NCBI RefSeq assembly: GCF_010548305.1
Contig: NZ_JAAGLV010000002.1
Span: forward strand, 310,001 to 374,000
Direction of reading: 5' to 3'
DNA from: Streptomyces sp. SID13031
Lineage (GTDB): Bacteria > Actinomycetota > Actinomycetes > Propionibacteriales > Kribbellaceae
DNA length: 64,000 bases
The translations under genes were made by a program, and so were the position numbers. Below are positions 53,215-61,754 of this stretch, piece by piece. Positions within the stretch are counted from its first letter, which is position 1. Every line of letters starts with the position of its first letter. Below the pieces are notes generated by a model. The model did not search any database. It had not been told where the DNA came from and saw nothing but the letters and a program-made list of their open reading frames with translations.

Positions 53215-53328
53215 TTACTTACGGCCCTGTTTCGTCGGCGGGATGATCGTGCTGTCACCCGAGGCCGACTTCGGCTGTTTGGGTTGCTTGGGTTTGCGGA
53301 CTTCGCGTCCGCCCTTGTTCTTCGCCAT
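53215..53328 (-). CDS. 37-residue basic protein
   Basis: MAKNKGGREVRKPKQPKQPK begins a Lys/Arg-rich peptide ending PTKQGRK. GGGAG lies seven bases before the ATG and the terminator hairpin follows the stop. Short 'KGGRExRKPK' proteins are seen in many bacteria, with no known function; an RNA- or DNA-binding role is possible. Too short for standard gene-length cut-offs. Confidence 0.7.
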   Translation of the reverse strand: MAKNKGGREVRKPKQPKQPKSASGDSTIIPPTKQGRK

Positions 53329-53457
53329 GGAATGCTCCCGGGTGAGGATGTCGCGTGGGCTGCCTGAGCTCAGAAGAGCCTCGTGCGCCGCGGAACTCCT
53401 GGTCCCCGGTGGTTACCCCTGAAGGTACACCCAGCACCGCAGCAGCTGTTGGGTTCG

Positions 53458-54909
53458 TTACGACGCAAGAGTGGTGAGCTGGGCCGCGCATTCTGCGGCG
53501 AGGGCCTTCGCGAGGGACTCGGGAGTGTCGTCGTCGGGCTCGGGGACGACGCGGTGGACGGTGCCTGTCGCGTGCAGATCCGTTGCGGTGATCCGTTGGG
53601 TCGAAGCCATCGCGGCGGCGTGGGTGGTGTCGCCGTACATGATCGTGCTCGCGCCTTCGGGTGGGAGGGGTGCGAGCCAGGAGTGTTCGGCGGCGATCAC
53701 GGTGCTTGCGGGGAGCAACGCCAAAGCGCCGCCGCCGGTGCCCTGGCCGAGCAGGACGGAGATGGTCGGCACGTCGAGGGTGGCGAGGGTGGCGATGCAT
53801 CGGGCGATCTCCGCGGCGACTCCGCCTTCCTCGGCGGCGGGGGAGAGTTCCGCGCCGGGGGTGTCGATCACGGTGACGAGGGGGAGGCCGAGGTCTTCGG
53901 CCAGGTGCATGCCGCGACGGGCCTGCCGCAACGCGGTCGGTCCCATCGGCTTGTCCTGCGAGCGATCCTGGCCGACGAGGACGCACGGCTGTCCGTCCAG
54001 GCGGGTCAATGCGACCAGGATGCTCGCGTCCGGTTCGGTCAGCCGGACGGTGCTCGTTGCTCCGTGGCGCAGGAGTTCCCGGACGCCGATGCGATCGGGG
54101 CGCCTGGTTCGCAGTACGGAGTCCCAGCCATCGGCCGGTCCGGGTATTCCTGTACGTCTGGTCAGTACGGGCGCGGTCGGGGGATCGACCAGGACGGCCA
54201 GTGCTCGGTCGAGGAGGACGGGCAGGTCGGCGGCCGCGACGACGCCGTCGATCACACCGTGCGCGGCGAGGTTCTCGGACGTCTGTACGCCGGCCGGGAA
54301 CGGCTTGCCGTACAGGGCTTCGTAGACCTTCGGTCCGAGGAAGCCGACCAGCGCGCCGGGCTCCGCGACGGTGATGTGCCCGAGCGATCCCCACGAGGCG
54401 AACACGCCGCCGGTGGTGGGATGGCGCAGATGCACGAGATAAGGCAACCCGGCTGCCTTGTGGGCCATCAGTGCGCGCGAGATCCGTACCATCTCGACGA
54501 AAGCGGGCGCGCCCTCCTGCATCCGGGTCCCACCGGAGGCGGTCGACGCGAGGATGGGCAGTCGCTCGGCGGTCGCGCGGAGTACGGCGTCCGTGATCCG
54601 CCCGGCAGCGGCCCGGCCGATCGACCCACCCAGGAAGGCGAACTCACTCGCCACCACCGCAACCGGCCGACCGCGCATCAACCCTCGCCCGGTCAGTACC
54701 GCCTCGTCGGTCCCCGCTCGCTTCGCAGCCGCTTCAAGCTGCTCCCGGTACGACGAACCGCTGGACGACGAACCGCTGGACGACGAGCCGGTGGACGACG
54801 AACTGCTGGACCGCGACTCGTCGTGCCCGGACTCGCGCTCGATCGGCCGGTCCCACGACTCGAACGATCCCGGGTCGAGGACCACCTCGATCAGTTCGCG
54901 CGCGCTCAT
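53458..54909 (-). CDS. Fused acyl-CoA carboxylase carboxyltransferase (beta-alpha)
   Basis: 483 residues. The N-terminal half is AccD-like (VAVVASEFAFLGGSIG, ILASTASGGTRMQEG, PTTGGVFASWGSLGH). The C-terminal half is AccA-like (LVGQDRSQDKPMGP, VTVIDTPGAELSPAAEEGG, LLGQGTGGGALALLPA). No zinc-finger Cys cluster is seen. A Ser-rich linker near residues 35-55 comes from a DNA tandem repeat. Start at 54,909 overlaps the CoA-transferase stop as ATGA. In this context it may act on malonyl-CoA, possibly as a decarboxylase; biotin-carrier genes are absent. Confidence 0.88.
   Translation of the reverse strand: MSARELIEVVLDPGSFESWDRPIERESGHDESRSSSSSSTGSSSSGSSSSGSSYREQLEAAAKRAGTDEAVLTGRGLMRGRPVAVVASEFAFLGGSIGRAAAGRITDAVLRATAERLPILASTASGGTRMQEGAPAFVEMVRISRALMAHKAAGLPYLVHLRHPTTGGVFASWGSLGHITVAEPGALVGFLGPKVYEALYGKPFPAGVQTSENLAAHGVIDGVVAAADLPVLLDRALAVLVDPPTAPVLTRRTGIPGPADGWDSVLRTRRPDRIGVRELLRHGATSTVRLTEPDASILVALTRLDGQPCVLVGQDRSQDKPMGPTALRQARRGMHLAEDLGLPLVTVIDTPGAELSPAAEEGGVAAEIARCIATLATLDVPTISVLLGQGTGGGALALLPASTVIAAEHSWLAPLPPEGASTIMYGDTTHAAAMASTQRITATDLHATGTVHRVVPEPDDDTPESLAKALAAECAAQLTTLAS
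54751..54810. repeat. Four tandem 15-bp repeats encoding a Ser/Gly linker
   Basis: Unit CGACGAACCGCTGGA, copies at 54751, 54766, 54781 and 54796 with one or two changes in the last two. On the minus strand it encodes SSSGS-like units in the carboxyltransferase. Confidence 0.9.
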
Positions 54910-56067
54910 CGCAGCCACTCCCTGATCGCGTCGCCGTGCTGGTCCAGCGTCGGGGGAGCAGCATGACCAGTCTGCGTCGTCTCCGCGTCACCCTGGAAGA
55001 AGCGCAACGGCGGACCCGGCAGTTGCAGCGCGCCGAGAGTCGCGTGCTCGACATCGATGAGGAGGCCTTGGCTCGCTGTCTGGTCCCATGCGTAGACCTC
55101 ATCCAGCCTGCGGACCTTGCCGGCCGGGATCCCTGCCTCGCTCAGCTTCTCCAGCAACGCTTCCGCGGTCCACTCCGCGAACGCCGTCTCCACCACTTCG
55201 ATGACCCGCTCGCGCTGCGCCACCCGCTCGGCGTTCGTCGCCAGGCCTTCGTCGGCGATCCCGAACGCCGTACAGAACCGTTGCCACAGGCCAGCACTTC
55301 CCACGGCGATCTGCACGGCTCCATCGGCGCACCGGAACAGCCCGTACGGCGCGATCGACGGGTGGTGATTGCCTTGAGCAACCCCAACCTCGCCGGCCAC
55401 GGTGTACCGGGTGCCCTGGAACGCGTGCACGCCGACGATGGCCGCGAGCAACGAAGTACGGACGACACTGCCGACGCCGGTACGGTCGCGTTCGTGGAGT
55501 GCGGCGACTACTCCATACGCGCCGTACATGCCGGCCAGCAGGTCCGCGATCGGCGTCCCGACGCGTTGCGGATCGTCCGGTCCCGAGCCGGTCAGCGACA
55601 TCAGCCCAGCCTCGCCCTGCGCGATCTGGTCGTAGCCGGCCCGGCCGCCCTCAGGTCCGTCGTGGCCGAACCCGGTGATGGACAGGACGACGAGCCGGGG
55701 GTTCCGTTCGCGCAACTCGGTGATGCCCAGACCGAGGCGCTCGAGGACGCCGGTACGGAAGTTCTCGACGAGGACGTCGGCGCGATCGATCAGCTTGAGC
55801 AGCAGGCCGTGGTCGGTCTCGGCCTTGAGGTCGAGCGCGATGGATTCCTTGTTGCGGTTGGCCGACAGGAAGTACGTCGACTCTCGCGGCTCACCCACGA
55901 AGGGGGGACCCCAGCTGCGGGTGTCGTCGCCGGTTCCGGGCGCCTCGACCCTTGATCACCCGGGCGCCCAGGTCGCCGAGCATCATGGTCGCGTGCGGAC
56001 CTGCGAGCGCGCGGGACAGGTCCACCACGAGTACGCCGTCGAGCGGCCCGGCCATCCCGGTCACCAT
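54906..56067 (-). pseudogene. Family III CoA transferase broken by a +1 frameshift
   Basis: The main frame (54,906-55,898) lacks the N-terminus. The missing part, LDGVLVVDLSRALAGPHATM then MLGDLGARVIK, is in another frame just upstream. At 55949-55951 the coding strand reads AAGGGTCGAG where AAGGTCGAG would restore [20 protein letters not shown]. One extra G therefore splits an otherwise intact gene. The rest keeps the family motifs (ITGFGHDGP, GTPIADLLAGMYGAY). It is a paralogue of the gene at 3,315. It may be a true recent mutation or a sequencing error. Confidence 0.85.
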
Positions 56068-57380
56068 TCCGGCAGTACCAGCGCGGCCCAGACCAGTAGT
56101 GGTCCGACCACCACGACGACCGTGCTGTAGAGGAGAATCTGCCGGTAGTAGACGGGTTCCGGGATCGAGTCGGGTCTGTTCGCGAGCATCAGCGCGCCGT
56201 TGGTGGAGAACGGGCTGACATCCACGATGGTGGAGGCGATCGCCAGCGCCGCGACGAAGAAGCCGGCGTGGATCCCGCCGTTGGCGATCAGCGGCACGGC
56301 GATCGGGATGATCACCGGCAGCAACGCGGTCGACGATGCGAACGCGGAGACCACCCCGCCGACGTAGCAGAGGATCAGCGCGCCGATCGCCGCGGCGCCG
56401 AGCCCGGCCGCCCACTTCCCGACGAACTGCGGCGAGCCCGCCTGGGTCAGGATCGCCGCGTAGGTGCTGACGCCGGCGACGAGCAGCACGGTCGGCCAGG
56501 CGATCTGCTTGACGGCGTCCTTGTGCTCCTTGGGCGCGAGCATCGCGAGGATGACAGCGGCCGTGATGGACACGAACCCGATGTTCTTGTCGAAGACCAG
56601 TGCGACCAGGGCGACGCCGACGAAGGCGATCAGCGTGAGCACCTGATCCCGCCGGACGCCGAGCGCCTGGGTGCCGGTCGGCGCGGTAGTACCGGTGCCC
56701 CGGGCCGGGACGGTCGCGCCGCCGCGGTGGAGATCGTCGGCCAGCGTGTCCGGATCGTTCGGGTCGACGCGCTGGGCCATCAGCTTCCGGCCGCCGAACA
56801 GGACGAACAGGATCGTCGCCATCACCAGGTTGACGCCGAGGCTGGCCAGGAAGACGGTCAGTTCGCTGGAGGGCAGGTTGTTCTGCTCCATCACCGAGTT
56901 GGTGATCGTGCCGTAGATGCTGATCGGCGAGAAGCCGCCGCCCTGCGCGCCGTGCACGACGAACATGCCCATCATCAGCGGATTGATCTTGTACCGCCCG
57001 GCGAACCCGAGCGCGATCGGGCCGATGATCGCGCAGGCGGCCGGGCTGGCGGCGCCGATCGAGGTCAGCAACGCGGTGACGGCGAACATCACCCAGGGGA
57101 TCAGCGCGACCCGGCCGCCGACGGCCTTCACCGCACTGCTGACTATCAGGTCCACGGTGCCGTTGTTCTTGGCGATCGCGAACAGGTACGTGACGCCGAT
57201 CAGGGTCAGGACCAGATCACCGCTGACGCCGGCCAGGATCTCCTTCTCGCTCAGGTCCAGCGAGTACATCCCGACGAGCCACGCCGCGACATACGCGAGC
57301 GCGCCCATGTTGATCGGCAGCAACGTGCCCAGCACGAACAGCGCGACAAGCGCGAGGATCGCTACCCACTCTGGTCCCAT
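56061..57380 (-). CDS. MatC-like malonate/dicarboxylate carrier
   Basis: 439 residues with about 12 hydrophobic segments. The N-terminal half matches the MatC N-terminal pattern: LLPINMGALAYVAAWLVG, GDLVLTLIGVTYLFAIAKNN, NGTVD, GAASPAACAIIGP and VVHGAQGGGFSPISIYG. MatC imports malonate in rhizobia. A Thr/Gly-rich loop lies near residues 215-240. First gene of the minus-strand operon with the CoA transferase and carboxyltransferase, divergent from a GntR regulator. Confidence 0.88.
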   Translation of the reverse strand: MGPEWVAILALVALFVLGTLLPINMGALAYVAAWLVGMYSLDLSEKEILAGVSGDLVLTLIGVTYLFAIAKNNGTVDLIVSSAVKAVGGRVALIPWVMFAVTALLTSIGAASPAACAIIGPIALGFAGRYKINPLMMGMFVVHGAQGGGFSPISIYGTITNSVMEQNNLPSSELTVFLASLGVNLVMATILFVLFGGRKLMAQRVDPNDPDTLADDLHRGGATVPARGTGTTAPTGTQALGVRRDQVLTLIAFVGVALVALVFDKNIGFVSITAAVILAMLAPKEHKDAVKQIAWPTVLLVAGVSTYAAILTQAGSPQFVGKWAAGLGAAAIGALILCYVGGVVSAFASSTALLPVIIPIAVPLIANGGIHAGFFVAALAIASTIVDVSPFSTNGALMLANRPDSIPEPVYYRQILLYSTVVVVVGPLLVWAALVLPEW

Positions 57381-57457
57381 GATGGTGGTCCTTCACTCCG
57401 GGGCGGAAGTATGTCTCCAGCGTTTGAGCTGGATCACTGGCCTAGCCAATAGCTCAA

Positions 57458-57471
57458 TGACCCAATTGTCA
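57458..57471. promoter_or_regulatory. Candidate GntR operator TGAC-N6-GTCA
   Basis: Palindrome in the 105-base region between the MatC-like and GntR genes. On the minus strand it overlaps TTGACA, a -35-like hexamer for the carrier gene. Confidence 0.5.
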
Positions 57472-57485
57472 ATAAGCTCTCTGTC

Positions 57486-58187
57486 ATGGCAGACGATCGC
57501 TTTCCCCGTCCGGTACTGCGCACCCGTCTGTACGAGCAGGTCGCGGAGCAGATCACGGCCTGGATCGGATCGAACGGACTCGGCGCCGGCGATCGGCTCC
57601 CCCCGGAGCGTGAACTGGCCGTCCGGTTGGGGGTGAGCCGGGCGACTCTGAGCCAGGCGCTGGTCGCGTTGGAGGTGATCGGCGTGGTGGTGGTCCGGCA
57701 TGGTGACGGGACCGTGCTGACTGATCGGGCCCGGACGGGTGCGGTGATCGACGCGATCCGCGCACATGCGGACCGGCTGCCCGAGATCATCGAGGCGCGT
57801 GACGCGCTGGAGTCGAAACTCGCTGCGCTGGCCGCAGTACGGCGTACCGACGCAGATCTCGCCGCCATCCGCGCCGCGTTGGAGGAGATGGAACGCGACA
57901 TCACGGCCGGCGGACGCGGGGTCGAGGGTGACGAACTCTTCCACGGAGCCGTCACCCGGGCGGCCCGATCGGAACTGCTCGCACAGATGATGGGCGCGCT
58001 GGAGGACCTGATCAAGGAGACGCGCCTGGAGTCGCTGTCCCAGCCAGGTCGCCCCCGCGAATCCCTCGCCGGCCACCAGCGAATAGCCGACGCAATCGCC
58101 GCCGGCGATCCACAAGTAGCAGCCGTGGCCATGCACGAACACGTCATGCTGGTCAGTGATGTAGCCCTACTCCGCGAGGAGCTGTGA
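57486..58187 (+). CDS. GntR family regulator, FadR subfamily
   Basis: 233 residues. The helix-turn-helix reads GAGDRLPPERELAVRLGVSRATLSQALVALEVIG. The FCD domain has IIEARDALESKLAALAA, a GDELFHGAVTRAAR metal-site region and H..I..AIAAGD...A...H. Divergent from the MatC-like operon in the same way as MatR in malonate loci. Translationally coupled (GTGA) to the TauE-type exporter that follows. Confidence 0.9.
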   Translation: MADDRFPRPVLRTRLYEQVAEQITAWIGSNGLGAGDRLPPERELAVRLGVSRATLSQALVALEVIGVVVVRHGDGTVLTDRARTGAVIDAIRAHADRLPEIIEARDALESKLAALAAVRRTDADLAAIRAALEEMERDITAGGRGVEGDELFHGAVTRAARSELLAQMMGALEDLIKETRLESLSQPGRPRESLAGHQRIADAIAAGDPQVAAVAMHEHVMLVSDVALLREEL

Positions 58188-58942
58188 CGGGGCTGGAGCA
58201 CCTTGCGATCATCGGCGCCGGACTCGGCGCTGGCCTGCTGACCTCGACCGTCGGGGTCGCTTCGCTGCTGAGCTTCCCGGTGTTGATTGCCCTCGGCATC
58301 CCACCGGTGGTCGCCAACGCATCGAACACTGTCGGGCTGATCCCTGCCGGGCTGGGCGGATCGCTCGGCTACCGACGAGAGCTCCGAGAGCAACCGCACA
58401 TCACCTGGTTCGTCGTACTGACCTGTGCGATCGGCTCCATCGGCGGCGCCGTCCTACTCCTGGCGTTGCCTTCCGATGTCTTCGAAGCAGCCGTCCCCTG
58501 GCTGATCCTCTTCACCTGCCTGCTCGTCGGCGCCCAGCCCTGGATCTCCAGCTGGCTCCGCTCCCGCAAACCGGCCGACCACGGCCCGCGCACCAAGCTC
58601 TCTCCCGCCACCACCTTCTTCGCTGCCCTGACCGGCGTCTACGGCGGCTACTTCGGCGCCGGCTCCGGTGTCATGATGATGGCCGTCCTGAGCCTCGGCC
58701 TTGACCTGGAACTCCGCATCGTCAACGCCCTCAAAACCCTGGCCATCCTGGCAGCCAACGTAGTCGCGGGCCTGATCTTCGTCTTCGTTGCCGACCTCAA
58801 CTACACCGCCATCGGCCTACTCGCCGCCGGCTCCCTCATCGGCGGCTACACCGGCTCCCACATCGGCCGCCTCCTCCCGCCCACCCTCCTCCGCATCCTG
58901 ATAGTCCTGGCCGGCATCACCGCCGCCGTCACCATGCTCTGA
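58184..58942 (+). CDS. TauE/SafE (TSUP) family permease
   Basis: 252 residues with about eight hydrophobic segments. Two related halves are visible: GAGLGAGLLTSTVGVASLLSFP with VVANASNTVGLIP, and GVYGGYFGAGSGVMMMAVLS with RIVNALKTLAI. TSUP proteins move sulfite, sulfoacetate or other small organic acids. The GTG start overlaps the GntR stop, so it is under the same control and may export or import a carboxylate. Confidence 0.9.
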   Translation: MTGLEHLAIIGAGLGAGLLTSTVGVASLLSFPVLIALGIPPVVANASNTVGLIPAGLGGSLGYRRELREQPHITWFVVLTCAIGSIGGAVLLLALPSDVFEAAVPWLILFTCLLVGAQPWISSWLRSRKPADHGPRTKLSPATTFFAALTGVYGGYFGAGSGVMMMAVLSLGLDLELRIVNALKTLAILAANVVAGLIFVFVADLNYTAIGLLAAGSLIGGYTGSHIGRLLPPTLLRILIVLAGITAAVTML

Positions 58943-59026
58943 GCCGCGGCACGGCTAGCCCACCTGCTCGCGGATAAGCCGTCGCACGGCCTCAGCCCGG
59001 CAGCGAGCGGAGTGGCTGTACACAAG

Positions 59027-59108
59027 GGCAGGAAGTAGTCGGGCGTTCGGCCTGGCGCCACGCTCACGGAGGCGGTGCCCGGCCGCAGTACGGGCACTAC
59101 TTCCTGCC
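59027..59108. repeat. Long-stem inverted repeat between convergent genes
   Basis: Perfect 13-bp arms GGCAGGAAGTAGT (59027-59039) and its complement (59096-59108) enclose 56 GC-rich bases that can fold further. It could be a bidirectional terminator, a REP/MITE-like element or a structured RNA. Confidence 0.7.
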
Positions 59109-59147
59109 GTTATGCACGCTTTTGCGCTCGCTGTGCAGCCGGGCTGA

Positions 59148-60149
59148 TCAGAAGACCAGTTCGCCGAGGCCGCGGAGGAAGATCAGGCTGATGATGATGC
59201 CGTTGATCCATTTGTGGTCGGCCAGGACGGCGATGAACTCGCGGATCGTCGCGCTCGGCCAGAAGTAGGCGGCGGTGGGCGAGCCGAGCACCTGGCCGTT
59301 GACTTTCGCCTTGCGGGCGGTGAAGGCGGCGCGCAGCGCGTGGTAGTTGTTGGTGACGATCAAGCACCGGTACTTCGGCTTGAGCTCGGCCATGATCGCG
59401 CGGCTGAAGGTGAGGTTCTCGAAGGTTGACGTCGACCGGTCCTCGCGGAGCACCTGGTCGGCCGGTACGCCGTGGTCGACCAGGTACGCCGCCATCGCGT
59501 GCGACTCGGGAATGTCCTCGCCGGGACCCTGTCCGCCAGAGGTGATCAGCAGCGGGGTACGGCCTTTGGTGCGGGCCCGCTGCCAGGTTAGCTGCGCGCG
59601 GTCGAGCCGGCTCGCCAGCAGTGGCGGGACGCGGGTGCCACGGATGCCGGAGCCGAGGACGACGATGAAGTCGACCTTGCGGGAGGCCCGGATCCGCGCA
59701 TAGACGAACGAGTACGCCAGGAAGCAGACGAACAGGAACGAGATGTAGGTGAGCACCGCGATCAGCGTCTCCCGGATCGTCTCCAGCGCCGGCGACGCCA
59801 AGGTCTGCACCGCCACGCTGAACAGGACGAACGCGATGATGCCGAGACCCGCCAGCAGCGACAGCAGGTTCGCCGGCCGATGCCCTTCGCGTCTCCACAT
59901 CGTCACGCCGTTGGCGGTCAGGAAGATCGCGAGCAGGAAGATCGCCACCGGGATGGCAACCAGGACCGCGACCACCAGCAGTCGCGCCGCGGGCTCGTAC
60001 ACCGCGTCGATCGCGAACACCGTACCGATCCCGGCGAACATGATCGTGAGCACCAGGTAGACGCCGTTGCGCAACACCCGCCGGTCCCGAATCCAGGTCA
60101 CCAGAAACAGTAGAAACCAGATCCCGGCGATCCCGAAAGAGATGATCAT
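59148..60149 (-). CDS. YdcF/ElyC-SanA family membrane protein (DUF218)
   Basis: 333 residues. About five to six hydrophobic segments occupy residues 1-180. The DUF218 domain follows: DFIVVLGSGIRGTRVPPLLASR, LLITSGGQGPGEDIPESHAM, VLREDRSTSTFENLTFSR and LIVTNNYHALRA. ElyC and SanA act in envelope integrity in E. coli; enzymatic activity is unproven. ATG at 60,149. Confidence 0.92.
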   Translation of the reverse strand: MIISFGIAGIWFLLFLVTWIRDRRVLRNGVYLVLTIMFAGIGTVFAIDAVYEPAARLLVVAVLVAIPVAIFLLAIFLTANGVTMWRREGHRPANLLSLLAGLGIIAFVLFSVAVQTLASPALETIRETLIAVLTYISFLFVCFLAYSFVYARIRASRKVDFIVVLGSGIRGTRVPPLLASRLDRAQLTWQRARTKGRTPLLITSGGQGPGEDIPESHAMAAYLVDHGVPADQVLREDRSTSTFENLTFSRAIMAELKPKYRCLIVTNNYHALRAAFTARKAKVNGQVLGSPTAAYFWPSATIREFIAVLADHKWINGIIISLIFLRGLGELVF

Positions 60150-60288
60150 CAGCTGGTCATCAAATCATGGTCCGCAATCAGGGATCCGGCGACAGGCCGG
60201 GACTTGCGTTCATCGGTGCCTGGAGGGCTGCTCGGCGGAGCGGCCGCCGGCCTGGTCGACCAGGCCGCTCCGTTGGCGGCGGTGTCCG

Positions 60289-60872
60289 TCAGGCGGGCTT
60301 GGTCAGCGAGGGGATCGTTGCCTTGTGCAAGCTCTTGATGACGTTCAGGGTCTTCGGGTCGCCGGCGCGGCCCTTGTCGTTGAACTTGCCTGACCAGATG
60401 TAACCGCCGTAGCTGGTCAGGAACGACGCGCCGTAGACCTTCCGCTCCGCGCCGACCGGCTTGATGTACGGCGTACCGGCCGCCTTCATCGCGGTCTTCA
60501 GCGTGGACAGCTTGTACTTCCGGATGCCGTTGGTGCTGCCCTGGACGAATGCCCAGCCGTTGCTGGTGGTGATCCCGCCGCCATGCGTGGCGTCGATCGC
60601 GACGACGCCGACCGTCTTGTTGGTGGCCGGATCGATCCCGATGATCTGCGAGCGCGCACCCGCGCGGTACGCCGTCACGAGTAGCAGGCTCTTTCTTGCC
60701 GTTCCAGTTGAACCAGGTGCCGATGCCCTGCGGCGTGTAGCTGGCCAGGTTCGGCACCGCGGCGCTCGCGCTGAAGCGGGCGTCGTAGACCTTCGACCGC
60801 GGACGGCCCGTCGTAGAAGTCCTTGCCGCCGACCGCGGTGCTGCAGCTGATCGCCGCGGCGGTCGCCCGACA
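60289..60872 (-). pseudogene. Decayed secreted-protein gene with two frameshifts
   Basis: Three consecutive minus-strand frames read as one protein: SCSTAVGGKDFYDGP, then RSKVYDARFSASAAVPN with PQGIGTWFNWNGKKE, then LLLVTAYRAGARSQIIGIDP to the stop at 60,289. Shifts fall near 60,800 and 60,690. The 5' end (start and signal peptide) is missing and abuts the phosphatase gene. The intact final frame is 129 residues. Family not recognised; the Gly/Tyr/Trp-rich sequence suggests an extracellular beta-structured protein. Confidence 0.75.
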
Positions 60873-60876
60873 GTAG

Positions 60877-61689
60877 CTACTTCTGGAGGTCGCCGGCGAA
60901 GCGGTTGAGGACGATCGGGTCCAGATCGTCTGTGTAGGCGACGTAGTTGGGCTGGTCCCAGCCGTCGCCGCCGAAGGGGAGGTAGTGCCCGCCGGCTTGC
61001 TGCACGATGAGCTGGGCGGCGCAGACGTCCCACGCGCTGATCCGCGTACCGAGCGTCGCGTCGGCCCAGCCGGCCGCCACATGCGAGATGCTGAGGGCGG
61101 CACTACCCGGCCGCCGCAACGTCCCGTAGGCCTTGACGAGGTCGGCGAAGCCGGACAACGCGGCCTCCGAGCCGGGGCCGAGGTCGCGCGCGGCGGGGTA
61201 GCTCGTGAGCAGCATCGCTTCGGCTTCCTGCTTGGCGCCGGACGAGCGCAACAAGTTGCCGTTGAGCCAGGCGCCGGACAGATCGGCGGTGAAGAGGTGA
61301 CCGGCCATCGGGTCCAGCACAGCGCCGGCGATGACGCGCCCGTCGAGGACCGCGCCGATCGAGGTACAGAAGAAGGCGAGTCCGCGGGCGAAGTTCGCCG
61401 TACCGTCGATCGGGTCGACGTACCAGGTCACCTCGCCGGTGCCCTCGTGAGCGCCGTCCTCCTCGCCGACGATGGTGCTGCCGGGGAAGCGGTTGGTGAG
61501 CAACCCCGAGATGGCCTGCTCGGCCCGCCGGTCGTGCACGGTCACCGGATCGTGCTTGTCGCGCTTGAACTCGATGTCCATCCCACTGCGGAAAGCGAGC
61601 CGTAGATCATCGGCGACCAGCCGCGCGGCCTCGGCGGCGGTGGCGGACAGCTCCTGGGCGTAAGCGATCAGGTCATCGTCAGAGGGCAT
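60877..61689 (-). CDS. Inositol monophosphatase family protein
   Basis: 270 residues. Metal and catalytic motifs are present: VGEEDG (Glu), YVDPIDGTANF (DPIDGT) and ISAWDVCAAQLIVQQAGG (WD). It dephosphorylates inositol-1-phosphate or similar sugar phosphates (histidinol-phosphate and fructose-1,6-bisphosphate are alternatives in actinomycetes). ATG at 61,689 begins MPSDDDLIAYAQEL; a TTG nine bases earlier is less likely. Confidence 0.93.
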   Translation of the reverse strand: MPSDDDLIAYAQELSATAAEAARLVADDLRLAFRSGMDIEFKRDKHDPVTVHDRRAEQAISGLLTNRFPGSTIVGEEDGAHEGTGEVTWYVDPIDGTANFARGLAFFCTSIGAVLDGRVIAGAVLDPMAGHLFTADLSGAWLNGNLLRSSGAKQEAEAMLLTSYPAARDLGPGSEAALSGFADLVKAYGTLRRPGSAALSISHVAAGWADATLGTRISAWDVCAAQLIVQQAGGHYLPFGGDGWDQPNYVAYTDDLDPIVLNRFAGDLQK

Positions 61690-61754
61690 GCGCCTCAACC
61701 TATCCGAGGCCGTATGGAAGGCTGCGAGCAGACGAGCGAAGGGCAGTGGGGCGG

